The notes beneath the pieces were generated by a model. It was not told the DNA's origin. It did no database searches and saw nothing but the letters and a program-made list of their open reading frames with translations. A DNA stretch of 64,000 nucleotides, taken from positions 248,001 to 312,000 of the forward strand of contig NZ_JALGRP010000005.1 of the NCBI RefSeq assembly GCF_022815605.1, read 5' to 3'. The DNA is from Microbacterium sp. VKM Ac-2923. Its GTDB lineage: Bacteria; Actinomycetota; Actinomycetes; Actinomycetales; Microbacteriaceae. Below, one piece after another: positions 1 to 8,212 of this stretch. Position 1 is the first letter of the stretch. The number at the start of each line of letters is the position of its first letter. The translations under genes and the position numbers were made by a program.

Positions 1-77
1 AGATGGGATCCCCTTTCTCTCATTGCGCGGCGCCCGACGCCTGATGCGTGGGCTCTCTTTATCCGCGGCCGATCAAA

Positions 78-112
78 CGGCAACCGCATGAGTCTACCGC
101 ATGCGGATGCCG
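78..112. terminator. Hairpin at the left edge
   Basis: CGGCA-A-CCGCAT (78-89) pairs with ATGCGG-A-TGCCG (101-112) around an 11-nt loop with one A/A mismatch. It is probably the terminator of a gene ending left of the window. I see no gene in bases 1-175. Confidence 0.45.
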
Positions 113-163
113 CAGCCGAACCGCTGCAGCATCCCGGCCGCGCCAGGTGTCGGAGGGCTGGCG

Positions 164-169
164 TAGCCT
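164..169 (+). promoter_or_regulatory. Leaderless-type -10 (TAGCCT)
   Basis: TAGCCT lies exactly 6 nt before the GTG at 176, so transcription would begin at or next to the start codon. No Shine-Dalgarno is visible. Confidence 0.6.
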
Positions 170-175
170 CGATCC

Positions 176-397
176 GTGCAGTTCACCGTCCGCGTCAAGC
201 CCGGCGACCGACGCGGTCCCCTGGTCGAAGACACCGCCCAGGGCCTCGTGGTCCGCGTGCGCGAACGCGCCGTCGACGGTGCCGCCAACAGCGGGGTCGT
301 CGAAGCGCTCGCCGCCCACTTCGACGTGCGGCCGCGCGATGTCGAGATCCTGCGGGGGCACACGTCCCGCGTGAAACGCGTGGAGGTCGACGCGTGA
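176..397 (+). CDS. DUF167 (YggU-like) family protein
   Basis: Small 73-residue protein of the DUF167/YggU family, whose biochemical role is unknown. The family signature is seen in the N-terminal FTVRVKPG strand, the central DGAANSGVVEALA helix (family form DGKAN..L...LA) and the C-terminal EILRGHTSRVKRVEV segment. The length is normal for the family. The GTG start is supported by a -10 hexamer 6 nt upstream and by the N-terminal match. The stop codon overlaps the GTG of the following MFS gene (GTGA), so the two are probably translated from one message. A functional link to the transporter is not evident. Confidence 0.85.
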   Translation: MQFTVRVKPGDRRGPLVEDTAQGLVVRVRERAVDGAANSGVVEALAAHFDVRPRDVEILRGHTSRVKRVEVDA

Positions 398-1698
398 GCG
401 TGCGCCAGAGCGCGTTCATCGATCTACGCCCCCTCACGACCTCCCCCGCATTCGCCCGCCTGTGGATCGGGTCCACGCTGGCCGGGCTCGGCGGCCAGCT
501 CACCGTGGTCGCGGTCATGCTGCACGTGTTCGAGTTGACCCAGAGCACTCTCGCGGTGTCGATGATCGCGGTCGCGGGACTCCTGCCGATGATCGCGGCG
601 GGCCTGTACGGCGGCATGCTCGCCGACGCGTTCGACCGCCGCACGGTGGCCCTGCTCGCGGCCGTGGTCACCTTCGCCTCGACCGCACTGCTCGCGGTGT
701 TGGCGTGGACCGGGCTCGAGACAGTGGGGTGGCTCTTCGTCCTCAGCGTGGTGAATTCCGCAGCCAACTCGATCGTCATGGCCACCAAGTCGGCGATCAC
801 TCCGCGCCTCCTCCCCCGCGATCTGCTGCCGGCCGCCGCCGCGCTGCAGGGGGTCACCTTCGGCATCATGGTGATGGCCGGTCCCGCGCTCGCGGGGGTG
901 CTCGTCGCCGTCGCCGGCTACGCGTGGACCTACTCCCTCGACGTGCTGCTCATGACGTCGCTGTTCCTCGGCCTGTGGTCGCTGCCGAAGCTCCGTCCGG
1001 AAGGCGAGGTGGTGCGCCCCGGCCTGGAGTCGCTGCGCGACGGCGTGCGGTTCCTGCGCCGCGCACCCAACATCCGCCTGCAGTACGTGCTCGACATCAT
1101 CGCGATGACCTTCGGCCAGCCGGTGGCCCTGTTCCCCGCGATCGGCGCGGTCCTCCTCGGCGGCGGTGCGATCACCACGGGCGTGCTCACGGCGGCGGTC
1201 GCCGCGGGTGCCTTCCTGTCGAGCCTGTTCTCCGGACCCATCGGCCGCGTCCGCCGCCAGGGGCTCGGCATCGAGAGGGCGATCCAGGTCTATGGTCTGT
1301 CAATCGGCGCCTTCGGGCTCGTGCTGCTCGCCGCCGCGTCGGGCTGGCTCCGCCCCGAGGTCGTCGACGAGTCGCACGCCGCCGTCGCCCTGATCGTCCT
1401 GGCAGCCATCGCCCTTTCGGTCTCCGGCGCCGCCGACAACGTCAGCGCCATCTACCGGTCGACCATGATGCAGGCGGCGGTTCCGGATGCCATGCGCGGC
1501 CGTCTCCAGGGCATCTTCATCGTGGTGGTGGCCGGCGGTCCGCGCGTGGGTGCCCTGTACGCCGGCACCCTCGCGACCATCGCGGCCCTCTGGGTGCCGC
1601 CCCTGCTCGGCGGCCTCGTGATCCTGGCCCTCGTGGGCACTCTCGTACGCCTCTCGCCCCGGTTCCGGCAGTACGACGCACGTGATCCGCAGCCCTGA
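394..1698 (+). CDS. MFS transporter, enterobactin-exporter (EntS/MFS_3) type
   Basis: Polytopic membrane protein of 434 residues with about 12 hydrophobic segments, typical of the major facilitator superfamily. The N-terminal segment ending FARLWIGSTLAGLGGQL and the loop GMLADAFDRRTVALLA (motif A-like) place it with EntS/YbdA-type exporters, which pump siderophores or drugs by proton antiport. The GTG at 394 overlaps the stop of the DUF167 gene; the frame is open further upstream, but that part has shadow-like composition and covers the DUF167 gene. The substrate cannot be told from sequence. No siderophore genes are nearby. Confidence 0.85.
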   Translation: MSVRQSAFIDLRPLTTSPAFARLWIGSTLAGLGGQLTVVAVMLHVFELTQSTLAVSMIAVAGLLPMIAAGLYGGMLADAFDRRTVALLAAVVTFASTALLAVLAWTGLETVGWLFVLSVVNSAANSIVMATKSAITPRLLPRDLLPAAAALQGVTFGIMVMAGPALAGVLVAVAGYAWTYSLDVLLMTSLFLGLWSLPKLRPEGEVVRPGLESLRDGVRFLRRAPNIRLQYVLDIIAMTFGQPVALFPAIGAVLLGGGAITTGVLTAAVAAGAFLSSLFSGPIGRVRRQGLGIERAIQVYGLSIGAFGLVLLAAASGWLRPEVVDESHAAVALIVLAAIALSVSGAADNVSAIYRSTMMQAAVPDAMRGRLQGIFIVVVAGGPRVGALYAGTLATIAALWVPPLLGGLVILALVGTLVRLSPRFRQYDARDPQP

Positions 1699-1851
1699 CG
1701 CTGCTCCCCCCGCTCCGCCCTCTCCGCGGCGCGCTTCCGCCCGCCCGAGGCCGCCGCCCCGCACCGCGACCGCCGCAGGGTCTGACTGCCGATCGTCGGC
1801 GGATTCCGGCCGTCGCACTCGCCCGGACGGTGCGATGTCGGTGCGCGGGCC

Positions 1852-1857
1852 TAGGGT
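1852..1857 (+). promoter_or_regulatory. Leaderless-type -10 (TAGGGT)
   Basis: TAGGGT lies 7 nt before the GTG at 1865. It argues for that start over the ATG at 1835, which lies upstream of the hexamer. Confidence 0.55.
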
Positions 1858-1864
1858 CGGGAAC

Positions 1865-2782
1865 GTGGCATCCGGTCCCTCTCCCTCCCCCGTCTCGATC
1901 GCTGTCCAGTTCGTCCTCGCCGGGATCGTCTGGGGCTCGAGCTTCCTCTTCATCGCGGTCGCCCTCACCGGCATGACACCGCCACAGGTCGCCGGCGGTC
2001 GCCTCCTCTTCGGCGCCCTGGCCCTCGGTGCGATCGTCGCGATCCGCCGCGAACGGCTCCCGCGGAGCCGGCGGGTCTGGGGGCACCTCTGCGTGCTGGC
2101 CGTGACGTTCTGCGCCGTGCCGTTCCTGCTGTTCGCCTGGGCCGAGCAGCACGTGTCGTCCGGTTTGGCGAGCATTTTCAACGCGACGACCCCGATCATG
2201 ACGGCCATCATGGCCTGGGCGGCGTTCCGCGTCGAACGCCTCAAGCCCGGCCAGCTGGTCGGCATCGCCATCGGCATCGCCGGTGTCGTCGTGATCATCG
2301 CGCCCGGAGCGGTGACCGACGTCGGCGACAGCACCGTTGCCCAGCTCGCCCTCCTCGGCGCCACCGCCTGCTACGGATTCAGCCTCGCGTACGTGCGGCG
2401 GTTCCTGAGCGACACCGGGCTCTCGGGCATCGCCCTGGCCTTCGGCTACATCGGTCCCGCGGCGGCGATCATGGTGCTGCTGTCGCCGGTGATCTTGGCC
2501 GAACCGATGAACCTCACCCCTCCGGTGGTCGCGAGCATCGTCACGCTGGGCGTGCTCGGCACCGGCCTGGCGTACATCTGGAACCAGAACGTGCTGCGCG
2601 CGTGGGGTCCGACGCGCGCGTCCACCGTCACGTACATCACGCCGGTCGTCGGCGTGGCACTCGGCGTCCTCGTGCTCGGCGAGCGCATCTCGTGGAACGA
2701 ACCGGTCGGCGCCGCGGTCGTGTTCGTCGGCATCCTGCTGGTGCAGCAGAGACTGCGGATCCCGCGGCGCACCCCCGTCTGA
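1865..2782 (+). CDS. EamA/DMT-family transporter
   Basis: Membrane protein of about 305 residues with ten hydrophobic segments arranged as two EamA repeats. The first repeat begins LAGIVWGSSFLFIAVAL and the second lies after residue 150 (LALLGATACYGFSLAYVRR). This is the drug/metabolite transporter superfamily (RhaT/YdcZ-like), usually exporters of small metabolites or amino acids; the substrate is unknown. The GTG at 1865 is preferred because of the -10 at 1852-1857; an ATG at 1835 would add 10 residues. It stands alone between the MFS gene and a convergent yceI-like gene. Confidence 0.85.
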   Translation: MASGPSPSPVSIAVQFVLAGIVWGSSFLFIAVALTGMTPPQVAGGRLLFGALALGAIVAIRRERLPRSRRVWGHLCVLAVTFCAVPFLLFAWAEQHVSSGLASIFNATTPIMTAIMAWAAFRVERLKPGQLVGIAIGIAGVVVIIAPGAVTDVGDSTVAQLALLGATACYGFSLAYVRRFLSDTGLSGIALAFGYIGPAAAIMVLLSPVILAEPMNLTPPVVASIVTLGVLGTGLAYIWNQNVLRAWGPTRASTVTYITPVVGVALGVLVLGERISWNEPVGAAVVFVGILLVQQRLRIPRRTPV

Positions 2783-2834
2783 GCGGACGAGCCGGCACGG
2801 GGGGTTCCGCAACGCCGCGCGCGTGGGCGCGGCG

Positions 2835-2963
2835 GTCCGTCCGAGCGGCGCGACCCGCGGCCCGCACGCACCGCGACACCGGCGCGTGCGCGCGTGGCGA
2901 CCCGTCCGAGCGGCGCGACCCACGGCCCGCAGCACCGCGACACCAGCGCGTGCCCGCGTGGCG
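2835..2963. repeat. 65-bp imperfect tandem duplication
   Basis: Two adjacent copies (2835-2899 and 2900-2963) are nearly identical. Both contain CGTCCGAGCGGCGCGACCC, then GGCCCGCA, CACCGCGACACC and GCGTGGCG. The repeat fills most of the gap between the convergent EamA and YceI genes. No reading frame with coding character crosses it. Confidence 0.85.
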
Positions 2964-2996
2964 CCCCCTGGTCGCCGACTCCCCTCGAAACACGAC

Positions 2997-3030
2997 GAGG
3001 GCCCCGGATGCCATGGCATCCGAGGCCCTC
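2997..3030. terminator. Bidirectional terminator hairpin
   Basis: GAGGGCC (2997-3003) pairs with GGCCCTC (3024-3030). An inner GGATGCC/GGCATCC stem lies between them. It sits 36 nt past the YceI stop on the minus strand and also downstream of the plus-strand EamA gene. Confidence 0.75.
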
Positions 3031-3065
3031 ATGGGATCACGTCCGCAGCGACCGCTGCGGGGGGA

Positions 3066-3626
3066 TCACGCCTGGAGCGCGAGCTGAAGGTCGAGCTCGA
3101 TGGTGACGTCCTTGCCGACGAGCACGCCACCGGTCTCGAGGGCGGCATTCCAGGTGAGACCGAAATCTTCACGGTTCACGACCGTCTTGGCGGTGGCGCC
3201 GGCCTTGTAGTTGCCCCACGGATCGGTGCCGAAGCCCCCGAAGTCGAGGGCGAAGGTCGCGGGCTTGGTGATGCCGCGGATGGTCAGGTCACCGTCGACG
3301 AGGAAGTCGCCGTCTTCGAGGCGGACGCCGGTGGAGCGGAAGTCCATGGTCGGGTAGGTCTCGGTGTCGAAGAATTCGGCCGAGCGCAGGTGCTGGTCGC
3401 GGCCCTCGTCCTTGGTGTCGACCGAGGTGACGTCGACGGAGGCCTCGACGGTGGCCTCGAGGGGGTTCTCGGGGGCGACGATCGTCGCGCTCTTCATACC
3501 GAAGGTGCCGCGGACCTTCGAGATCATCATGTGGCGCACCGAGAAGGTGACCTCGCTGTGGGCGGGGTCGAGAACCCAGGTGCCCGCCTTGTAGCCGGGG
3601 ATGTCGAGGGTGGTGGTGTCGGTCAT
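3066..3626 (-). CDS. YceI-family lipocalin-like protein
   Basis: Protein of 186 residues matching the YceI family along its whole length. The family core is visible as GTWVLDPAHSEVTFSVRHMM (about residues 15-34), SVDVTSVDT, LRSAEFFDTETYP and the C-terminal repeats of beta strands (FGLTWN, KDVTIELDLQL). YceI proteins form a lipocalin-like barrel that binds isoprenoid chains. This one has no signal peptide, so it is probably cytoplasmic, unlike E. coli YceI. The ATG at 3626 is chosen because CTAGGAG lies just upstream; the open frame extends further without family similarity. Confidence 0.9.
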   Translation of the reverse strand: MTDTTTLDIPGYKAGTWVLDPAHSEVTFSVRHMMISKVRGTFGMKSATIVAPENPLEATVEASVDVTSVDTKDEGRDQHLRSAEFFDTETYPTMDFRSTGVRLEDGDFLVDGDLTIRGITKPATFALDFGGFGTDPWGNYKAGATAKTVVNREDFGLTWNAALETGGVLVGKDVTIELDLQLALQA

Positions 3627-3690
3627 GTCACTCCTAGAGGTCTGGGGAGCCGCGTCGGCGTCCTGCCGGGGTTCAACTCCCATTCAGGCG

Positions 3691-3696
3691 AATGTA
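3691..3696 (-). promoter_or_regulatory. Possible -10 (TACATT) of the YceI gene
   Basis: TACATT on the minus strand about 65 nt before the YceI start would give a leader carrying the AGGAG ribosome site. No convincing -35 was found. Confidence 0.3.
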
Positions 3697-3716
3697 TTCC
3701 ACGGTCGAGTGAAACG

Positions 3717-3752
3717 ACGAACCCGAGGAGGCCGCAGCCCCCTCGGGTTCGT
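3717..3752 (-). terminator. Terminator of the FKBP gene
   Basis: ACGAACCCGAGG (3717-3728) and CCTCGGGTTCGT (3741-3752) form a perfect 12-bp stem with a 12-nt loop, 24 nt past the FKBP stop. Confidence 0.85.
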
Positions 3753-3776
3753 GAACGTCCGGTGAAGAACGCCCGG

Positions 3777-4142
3777 TCAGCCAACCTTGATGAGGTCGAT
3801 GATGAAGATGAGGGTCTTCCCGCCGAGGAAGTGCCCACCGGCGGGTCCGTATGCCAGGTGCGGCGGGATGACGAGCTCGCGGCGTCCGCCGACCTTCATG
3901 CCCGGGATGCCGTCCTGCCAGCCCTGGATGAGGCCGCGGAGCGGGAACTGGATGCTCTCGCCACGACCCCAGGAGGAATCGAACTCTTCGCCCGACTCGT
4001 ACTCGACACCGGCGTAGTGCACGGTGACGGTGTCGCCGGGCTTCGCCTCGTCGCCGTCGCCGACGGTGATGTCGCGGATGACGAGGTCGGAGGGGGCAGG
4101 GCCGCTGGGAGCGTCGAACTCCGGCTTGGTGCGATCAGTCAT
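3777..4142 (-). CDS. FKBP-type peptidyl-prolyl isomerase, cytoplasmic
   Basis: Single-domain FKBP of 121 residues that catalyses cis-trans isomerisation of prolyl bonds. The domain starts at about residue 15 ([21 protein letters not shown]). It shows [18 protein letters not shown], the [32 protein letters not shown] core and the closing [10 protein letters not shown] strand. There is no signal peptide, unlike the second FKBP of this window at 52486-53451. The ATG at 4142 has GGAG close upstream and also a TTGGAT hexamer 6 nt before it. A strong terminator follows the gene. Confidence 0.92.
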   Translation of the reverse strand: [121 protein letters not shown]

Positions 4143-4200
4143 GACTCCATCCAAGCACGCCGGGGGCTTGCGAGAAGCCCGGGACATCGGCTGGGGAAAG

Positions 4201-4251
4201 ACTCAGCGCCCGGTGCCGCGGCGATGCCTGCGTGTCTACCGGGCGCTGAGT
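4201..4251. repeat. Perfect 14-bp inverted repeat, 23-nt loop
   Basis: ACTCAGCGCCCGGT (4201-4214) and ACCGGGCGCTGAGT (4238-4251) are exact reverse complements. It lies in the 366-nt gap between the FKBP start and the PrsW gene end (both minus strand), about 260 nt downstream of PrsW. It could be a processed 3' hairpin, terminator or repeat remnant. No gene is seen in this gap. Confidence 0.8.
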
Positions 4252-4386
4252 TGGCCTACCTCGATGGTGCTCCCGCGCCGGCGCGGTGTCAAGACCCGCC
4301 CCCGGGCAGCGGGCGAGGGCAGCGGGCCACCAGTCCGTCCGATGCGCACGAGCTGCGTGCTCGGACAACGGACAGCGGGGCGAGGG

Positions 4387-4444
4387 CAGCGGGCGACGGC
4401 ACGGCCAGCGGGCGACGGCACGGCCAGCGGGCGACGGGCACGGT
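4387..4444. repeat. 19-bp tandem repeat, three copies
   Basis: CAGCGGGCGACGGCACGGC occurs at 4387-4405 and 4406-4424, then an imperfect third copy at 4425-4444 with one inserted G. It lies just downstream of the PrsW stop in the non-coding gap and is flanked by GGGGC/GCCCC hairpins (4449-4464). Confidence 0.85.
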
Positions 4445-4508
4445 CGGCGGGGCACCGGAGCCCCGAGCACGGGCGCCCCGCTGAGGCCCGGGCAGGGCGC
4501 GCGTCGTC

Positions 4509-5669
4509 CTACGCCGACAGCAGCGCCGCCCGCGCGGCCATCGTGCGCTCCAACAGGTAGCGCTCGGTGGCCGGCGCGTTCGGGTCGCGGCCCGACAGCG
4601 ACCGCTGCCGGGCGGCGGCGAGCGCCGTGGCATCCACGATGAACGTCTTCATCACCGCCGAGCGGTCGCCCGGGAGGGTACGCGCCCACGCGACGGCCGA
4701 TCGGCGTCCGGGGCCGGTGGCGAGCATGTCGACCTCCTGCGCGGTGAACCAGCCGGCCGCGGAGTACTCGCCCAGGCGGGCACGGGTCAGCCGCGTCTCT
4801 TCGCGCCGCAGCGCCAGGATGCCGAGGATGAACAGCACGAAAAGCGGCACCTGCAGGGCCGCGTACAGCTCGAAGAAGTCGAAGAACGTGGCGGAACCGT
4901 TCCACAGCCCGTGCAGGACGATTGCACCGATGACACCCGGGATGCCGTACCGCAGCGCCGCCGCGGTGCCCAGACCACGCCGGGCGGCGAGACCGAGCGC
5001 GAAGCCCGTCAGGCTGGTGAACATCACGTGAGCGAACGGCGAGAGCACCGCCCGCAGGAAGAAAGTGCTCGCCACCTGCGCGGGGCCCCCCTCGAGGTAG
5101 CTGATGGCGAAGTACTGCACGTTCTCGGTGAGGGCGAATCCGGCGCCGATGAGCGCTCCGTAGACGATGCCGTCGACGGGCCCGTCGAACGCGCGCCGCG
5201 CGAAGACGAAGATCAGCAGCACGCCGAGCCCCTTCGCGACCTCTTCGACGATCGGCGCCTGCACGACCGAGCCGACGGCGGGCGGGAGTCCCCCGGTCAC
5301 GAACGTCACCAGCAGGTCCACTCCGAGGGCGATGACCACCGAGGCGATGGCCCCCCACGCCACCGCGAAGATCAGCAGCCGGCGCGGCTCGGGCTCCCAG
5401 CGGTCGATGGAGCGGACCGCGAACCAGACGATGACGAACGGGATGGCCGCGAGGACCAGACCGATGAAGGATGCCGCCGTGCCGAGGAATCCGGTGAAGT
5501 ACCGCACGAGCAGAGCCAGGAGGGGGACGAGGAGCACAGCGACCACCCACAGCGCCACGCCGCCGCGCCGTGACCGCGGGGGTGCGGCGGAGGGGGCCGC
5601 CGGGGGCGCGGTCGAGATGCGGGTGGGTTCGCCCGATCCGGGTCGGGCGAACGGCGAGGGGGAACTCAT
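4509..5669 (-). CDS. PrsW-family intramembrane metalloprotease
   Basis: Membrane protein of 386 residues. A Pro/Ser-rich cytoplasmic N-terminus (1-36) precedes about eight hydrophobic segments (38-300) and a 90-residue soluble tail. PrsW signature residues are present: EEVAKG (142-147), the ALIGAGFALTENVQY stretch with Glu-Asn at 182-183, the His at 214 and HGLWN at 253. The family cuts membrane proteins, for example anti-sigma factors in Bacillus. The target here is unknown, and the ECF sigma locus of this window is 36 kb away. The ATG at 5669 follows a leaderless-type TATGCT by 6 nt. Confidence 0.88.
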   Translation of the reverse strand: MSSPSPFARPGSGEPTRISTAPPAAPSAAPPRSRRGGVALWVVAVLLVPLLALLVRYFTGFLGTAASFIGLVLAAIPFVIVWFAVRSIDRWEPEPRRLLIFAVAWGAIASVVIALGVDLLVTFVTGGLPPAVGSVVQAPIVEEVAKGLGVLLIFVFARRAFDGPVDGIVYGALIGAGFALTENVQYFAISYLEGGPAQVASTFFLRAVLSPFAHVMFTSLTGFALGLAARRGLGTAAALRYGIPGVIGAIVLHGLWNGSATFFDFFELYAALQVPLFVLFILGILALRREETRLTRARLGEYSAAGWFTAQEVDMLATGPGRRSAVAWARTLPGDRSAVMKTFIVDATALAAARQRSLSGRDPNAPATERYLLERTMAARAALLSA

Positions 5670-5675
5670 GCGCAC

Positions 5676-5681
5676 AGCATA
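5676..5681 (-). promoter_or_regulatory. Leaderless-type -10 (TATGCT) of the PrsW gene
   Basis: TATGCT on the minus strand, 6 nt before the ATG at 5669. It shares an 85-bp divergent promoter region with the FAH-family gene. Confidence 0.6.
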
Positions 5682-5742
5682 GGTGCGACGTCCGACACGG
5701 CATCCGGGGCTTGCGAGCTCCCCGACCGCGCGGCCGTCCGGG

Positions 5743-5748
5743 TAGCGT
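5743..5748 (+). promoter_or_regulatory. Leaderless-type -10 (TAGCGT)
   Basis: TAGCGT, 6 nt before the ATG at 5755. Confidence 0.6.
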
Positions 5749-5754
5749 GGACGT

Positions 5755-6621
5755 ATGCGCTTCGCCCACGCCCAGTCCCAGGAAGGGGCCGAAGCCCCCC
5801 GTCTCATCTCGGTCCACGGCGAGGAGTTCGTCTTCGTCGACGAGCTCTTCGAGGGCGCGCCCACGACCCTCGAGCGGCTCATCGCCGGCGGCGATGCCCT
5901 GCTCGACCGCGTGCGCGAGGCGGCGACGGACGGGTCACGGCATCCGGTCCACGGCGTCCGGTACGCCTCGGCCGTGCTCGCTCCCCCGTCGATCCTCGCG
6001 GTCGGGCTGAACTACGCCGCCCACTCGGGGGAACTGGGGCTCAAGACCGACGCGGGCCCCACGGTCTTCGTCCTCTGGCCCAACTCCCTCACCGCGCACG
6101 ATGCGACGACGTCGTGGCCGCGCACGCTGAGCGAGGCCGTCGACTACGAAGCCGAACTCGGCGTCATCATCGGCCGCCCCGGCCGCGACATCGCCGAAGC
6201 CGACGCCCTGCAGCACGTGTGGGGGTACACGGTGGTCAACGACATCACCGCCCGCAACATCCAGTTCTCCGAGGCGCAGTGGTCGCGGTGCAAGTCGTTC
6301 GACGGGTTCACCCCCACGGGTCCGTTCGTCGTCACCGCCGACGAGATCCCAGATCCGCAGGATCTGCACATCTGGACGGTCGTCGACGGACACACCGTCC
6401 AAGATGCCAGCACCGGCCAGATGGTGCGATCGGTGGCGACCCTCGTCCACAAGCTGTCGGAGTCGGTGACGCTGCTGCCGGGGACCCTCATCTCGACCGG
6501 CAGCCCGGGCGGCGCCGGCTACTCGCGCGACCCGCAGATCTTCCTCCGCGACCGCTCGACGGTGACCGTCGGGATCGACGGCATCGGCGAGCTGACGACG
6601 CACTGCCGCATCCTCGACTGA
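5755..6621 (+). CDS. Fumarylacetoacetate hydrolase (FAH) family protein
   Basis: Protein of 288 residues of the FAH superfamily, which covers 2-keto-4-pentenoate hydratases, acylpyruvases and oxaloacetate decarboxylases. The catalytic core begins at GLNYAAH (84-90). Metal-binding acids are seen at Glu132 and Glu134 (DYEAELGVIIG) and Asp163 (VVNDITARN), followed by KSFDGFTPTGPFVV and GTLISTGSPGG. The N-terminal 75 residues form the usual small domain. No aromatic catabolic genes flank it, so the substrate cannot be assigned. It is transcribed divergently from the PrsW gene and is followed by a strong bidirectional terminator. Confidence 0.88.
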   Translation: MRFAHAQSQEGAEAPRLISVHGEEFVFVDELFEGAPTTLERLIAGGDALLDRVREAATDGSRHPVHGVRYASAVLAPPSILAVGLNYAAHSGELGLKTDAGPTVFVLWPNSLTAHDATTSWPRTLSEAVDYEAELGVIIGRPGRDIAEADALQHVWGYTVVNDITARNIQFSEAQWSRCKSFDGFTPTGPFVVTADEIPDPQDLHIWTVVDGHTVQDASTGQMVRSVATLVHKLSESVTLLPGTLISTGSPGGAGYSRDPQIFLRDRSTVTVGIDGIGELTTHCRILD

Positions 6622-6639
6622 GACGGCATCCGCGGACGA

Positions 6640-6666
6640 GGGCCCGGGACGACCCGTCCCTGGCCC
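6640..6666. terminator. Bidirectional terminator, FAH gene / aspA
   Basis: GGGCCCGGGACG (6640-6651) pairs with CGTCCCTGGCCC (6655-6666) with one mismatch and a 3-nt loop, midway between the converging genes. Confidence 0.85.
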
Positions 6667-6683
6667 CCGCACGTCTCAGCGGG

Positions 6684-8147
6684 TCACTCCTCGACGACGC
6701 TGTCGGCGGAGCGGATGACGGGGATCGCGGCGGTCGCCGTCTGCAGGCCCGAAAGCCTCGCCGGTGAAAGCTGCTTCGTGACCTCATCGCGCGTCATCAG
6801 GCCCGCCTCCACCACGAGGTCGGCGACGTTGCGGTGCGTCAGCAACGCGGTCTTGGCCAGCGCCGCCGACGCGGCGTAGCCGATGAAGGGCGTCAACGCC
6901 GTCACGACGCCGACCGAGGAGCCGACCATCGCACCCAGACGCTCGCGGTTGGCGGTGATGCCGTCGACGCAGTTCACCCGCAGCGTCCACATCGCCTGGC
7001 GCATCCAGGTGATCGACTGGTAGATCGAGTGGGCGATGACCGGCTCGAAGGCGTTGAGCTGCAGCTGCCCGCCCTCGACCGCCATCGTCACCGTCATGTC
7101 GGCCCCGACGACCGAGAAGGCGACCTGGTTCACGACCTCGGGGATCACGGGGTTGACCTTGCCCGGCATGATGCTGGAACCCGCCTGCCGCGGCGGCAGG
7201 TTGATCTCGCCGAGGCCGGCCTGGGGACCGCTGGAGAGCAGACGCAGGTCGTTGCAAATCTTCGACAGCTTCACGGCGTTGCGCTTGAGCGACGACGAGA
7301 ACGACATGAAGGCGCCCGTGTCGCTCGTCGACTCGACGAGGTCGGCGGCCGTCTCGAGGTCGAGGCCGGTGATCTCGCGCAGGTGCCGCAGCACCGCTCC
7401 CCCGTAGCCCGCGTGGGCGGTGATCCCGGTGCCGATGGCGGTGGCGCCCATGTTGATCTCGTACATGAGGTACGCGTTCTCGGTGAGACGGCTATAGTCC
7501 TCGCCGAGCGTGGTGGCGAAGCCGTGGAACTCTTGCCCGAGCGTCATCGGCACGGCATCCTGGAGCTGGGTGCGCCCGACCTTGAGGACGTCGTGGAACT
7601 CCTCCGACTTCGACAGGAACGACTGCCGCAGCAGCGCGAGCTCCTCGAGCAAGCTCTGCAGCACCAGCGCGAGCCCGATCTTGATCGCCGTCGGGTAGAC
7701 GTCGTTGGTCGACTGGCTGCGGTTGGTGTCGTCGATCGGCGAGAGGAAGGCGTAGTCGCCCTTCTCGCGCCCCGCCATCTCGAGGGCGACGTTGGTGATG
7801 ACCTCGTTGGCGTTCATGTTGGTCGAGGTGCCGGCCCCGCCCTGGATGACGCCGACGGTGAACTCGTCATGGAACTCGCCGTCGATGACGCGCTGGGCGG
7901 CGCGGTCGATGAGGTCGGCCTTGGCGCTGTCGAGCACGCCGATCTCGGCGTTGGCGCGGGCGGACGCCTGCTTGACCATCGCGAGGGCGCGCACCAGATC
8001 CGGGTAGACCGAGATGGGGCGCTTGGCGATCGGGAAGTTCTCCAGCGCGCGGGCGGTGTGGATCCCCCAGTACGCGTCGGCGGGGATCTCGAGGGATCCC
8101 AGGGAATCGGTTTCGGTACGGGTGCGCGTCATCGCGTCCAAAGCCAT
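6684..8147 (-). CDS. aspA: Aspartate ammonia-lyase
   Basis: Converts L-aspartate to fumarate and ammonia. The 487 residues cover the whole fumarase/aspartase fold. The superfamily signature GSSIMPGKVNP is at 323-333, with TSTNMN at 107-112, IDDTNRSQSTND near 138 and GRTQLQDAVP at 191-200. The GRTQLQDAVP spelling and overall pattern fit aspartase rather than fumarase C, but close paralogues make enzymatic proof desirable. The ATG at 8147 is preceded by AAGGACG at normal spacing; an in-frame ATG lies 5 codons later. A -10 (TAGGCT) at 8190-8195 would give a leader of about 36 nt. Confidence 0.9.
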   Translation of the reverse strand: MALDAMTRTRTETDSLGSLEIPADAYWGIHTARALENFPIAKRPISVYPDLVRALAMVKQASARANAEIGVLDSAKADLIDRAAQRVIDGEFHDEFTVGVIQGGAGTSTNMNANEVITNVALEMAGREKGDYAFLSPIDDTNRSQSTNDVYPTAIKIGLALVLQSLLEELALLRQSFLSKSEEFHDVLKVGRTQLQDAVPMTLGQEFHGFATTLGEDYSRLTENAYLMYEINMGATAIGTGITAHAGYGGAVLRHLREITGLDLETAADLVESTSDTGAFMSFSSSLKRNAVKLSKICNDLRLLSSGPQAGLGEINLPPRQAGSSIMPGKVNPVIPEVVNQVAFSVVGADMTVTMAVEGGQLQLNAFEPVIAHSIYQSITWMRQAMWTLRVNCVDGITANRERLGAMVGSSVGVVTALTPFIGYAASAALAKTALLTHRNVADLVVEAGLMTRDEVTKQLSPARLSGLQTATAAIPVIRSADSVVEE

Positions 8148-8189
8148 GGGTACGTCCTTGTGGGTGTCACGGCGAGCAGGGATGCGACG

Positions 8190-8195
8190 AGCCTA
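8190..8195 (-). promoter_or_regulatory. -10 (TAGGCT) of aspA
   Basis: TAGGCT about 43 nt before the aspA ATG. This gene appears to have a leader with a Shine-Dalgarno, unlike many of its neighbours. Confidence 0.45.
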
Positions 8196-8212
8196 ACGAC
8201 CGCCCCACCGCA

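Noticed and set aside
2835..2963. Tandem repeat considered as a CRISPR remnant
   Set aside because: The two 65-bp units are adjacent with no unique spacers, and there are no cas genes in the window.
3655..3700. GGTTCAACTCCC resembling a tRNA T-arm upstream of the YceI gene
   Set aside because: No matching acceptor, D-arm or anticodon stem can be drawn around it, and it lies in a promoter/leader region.
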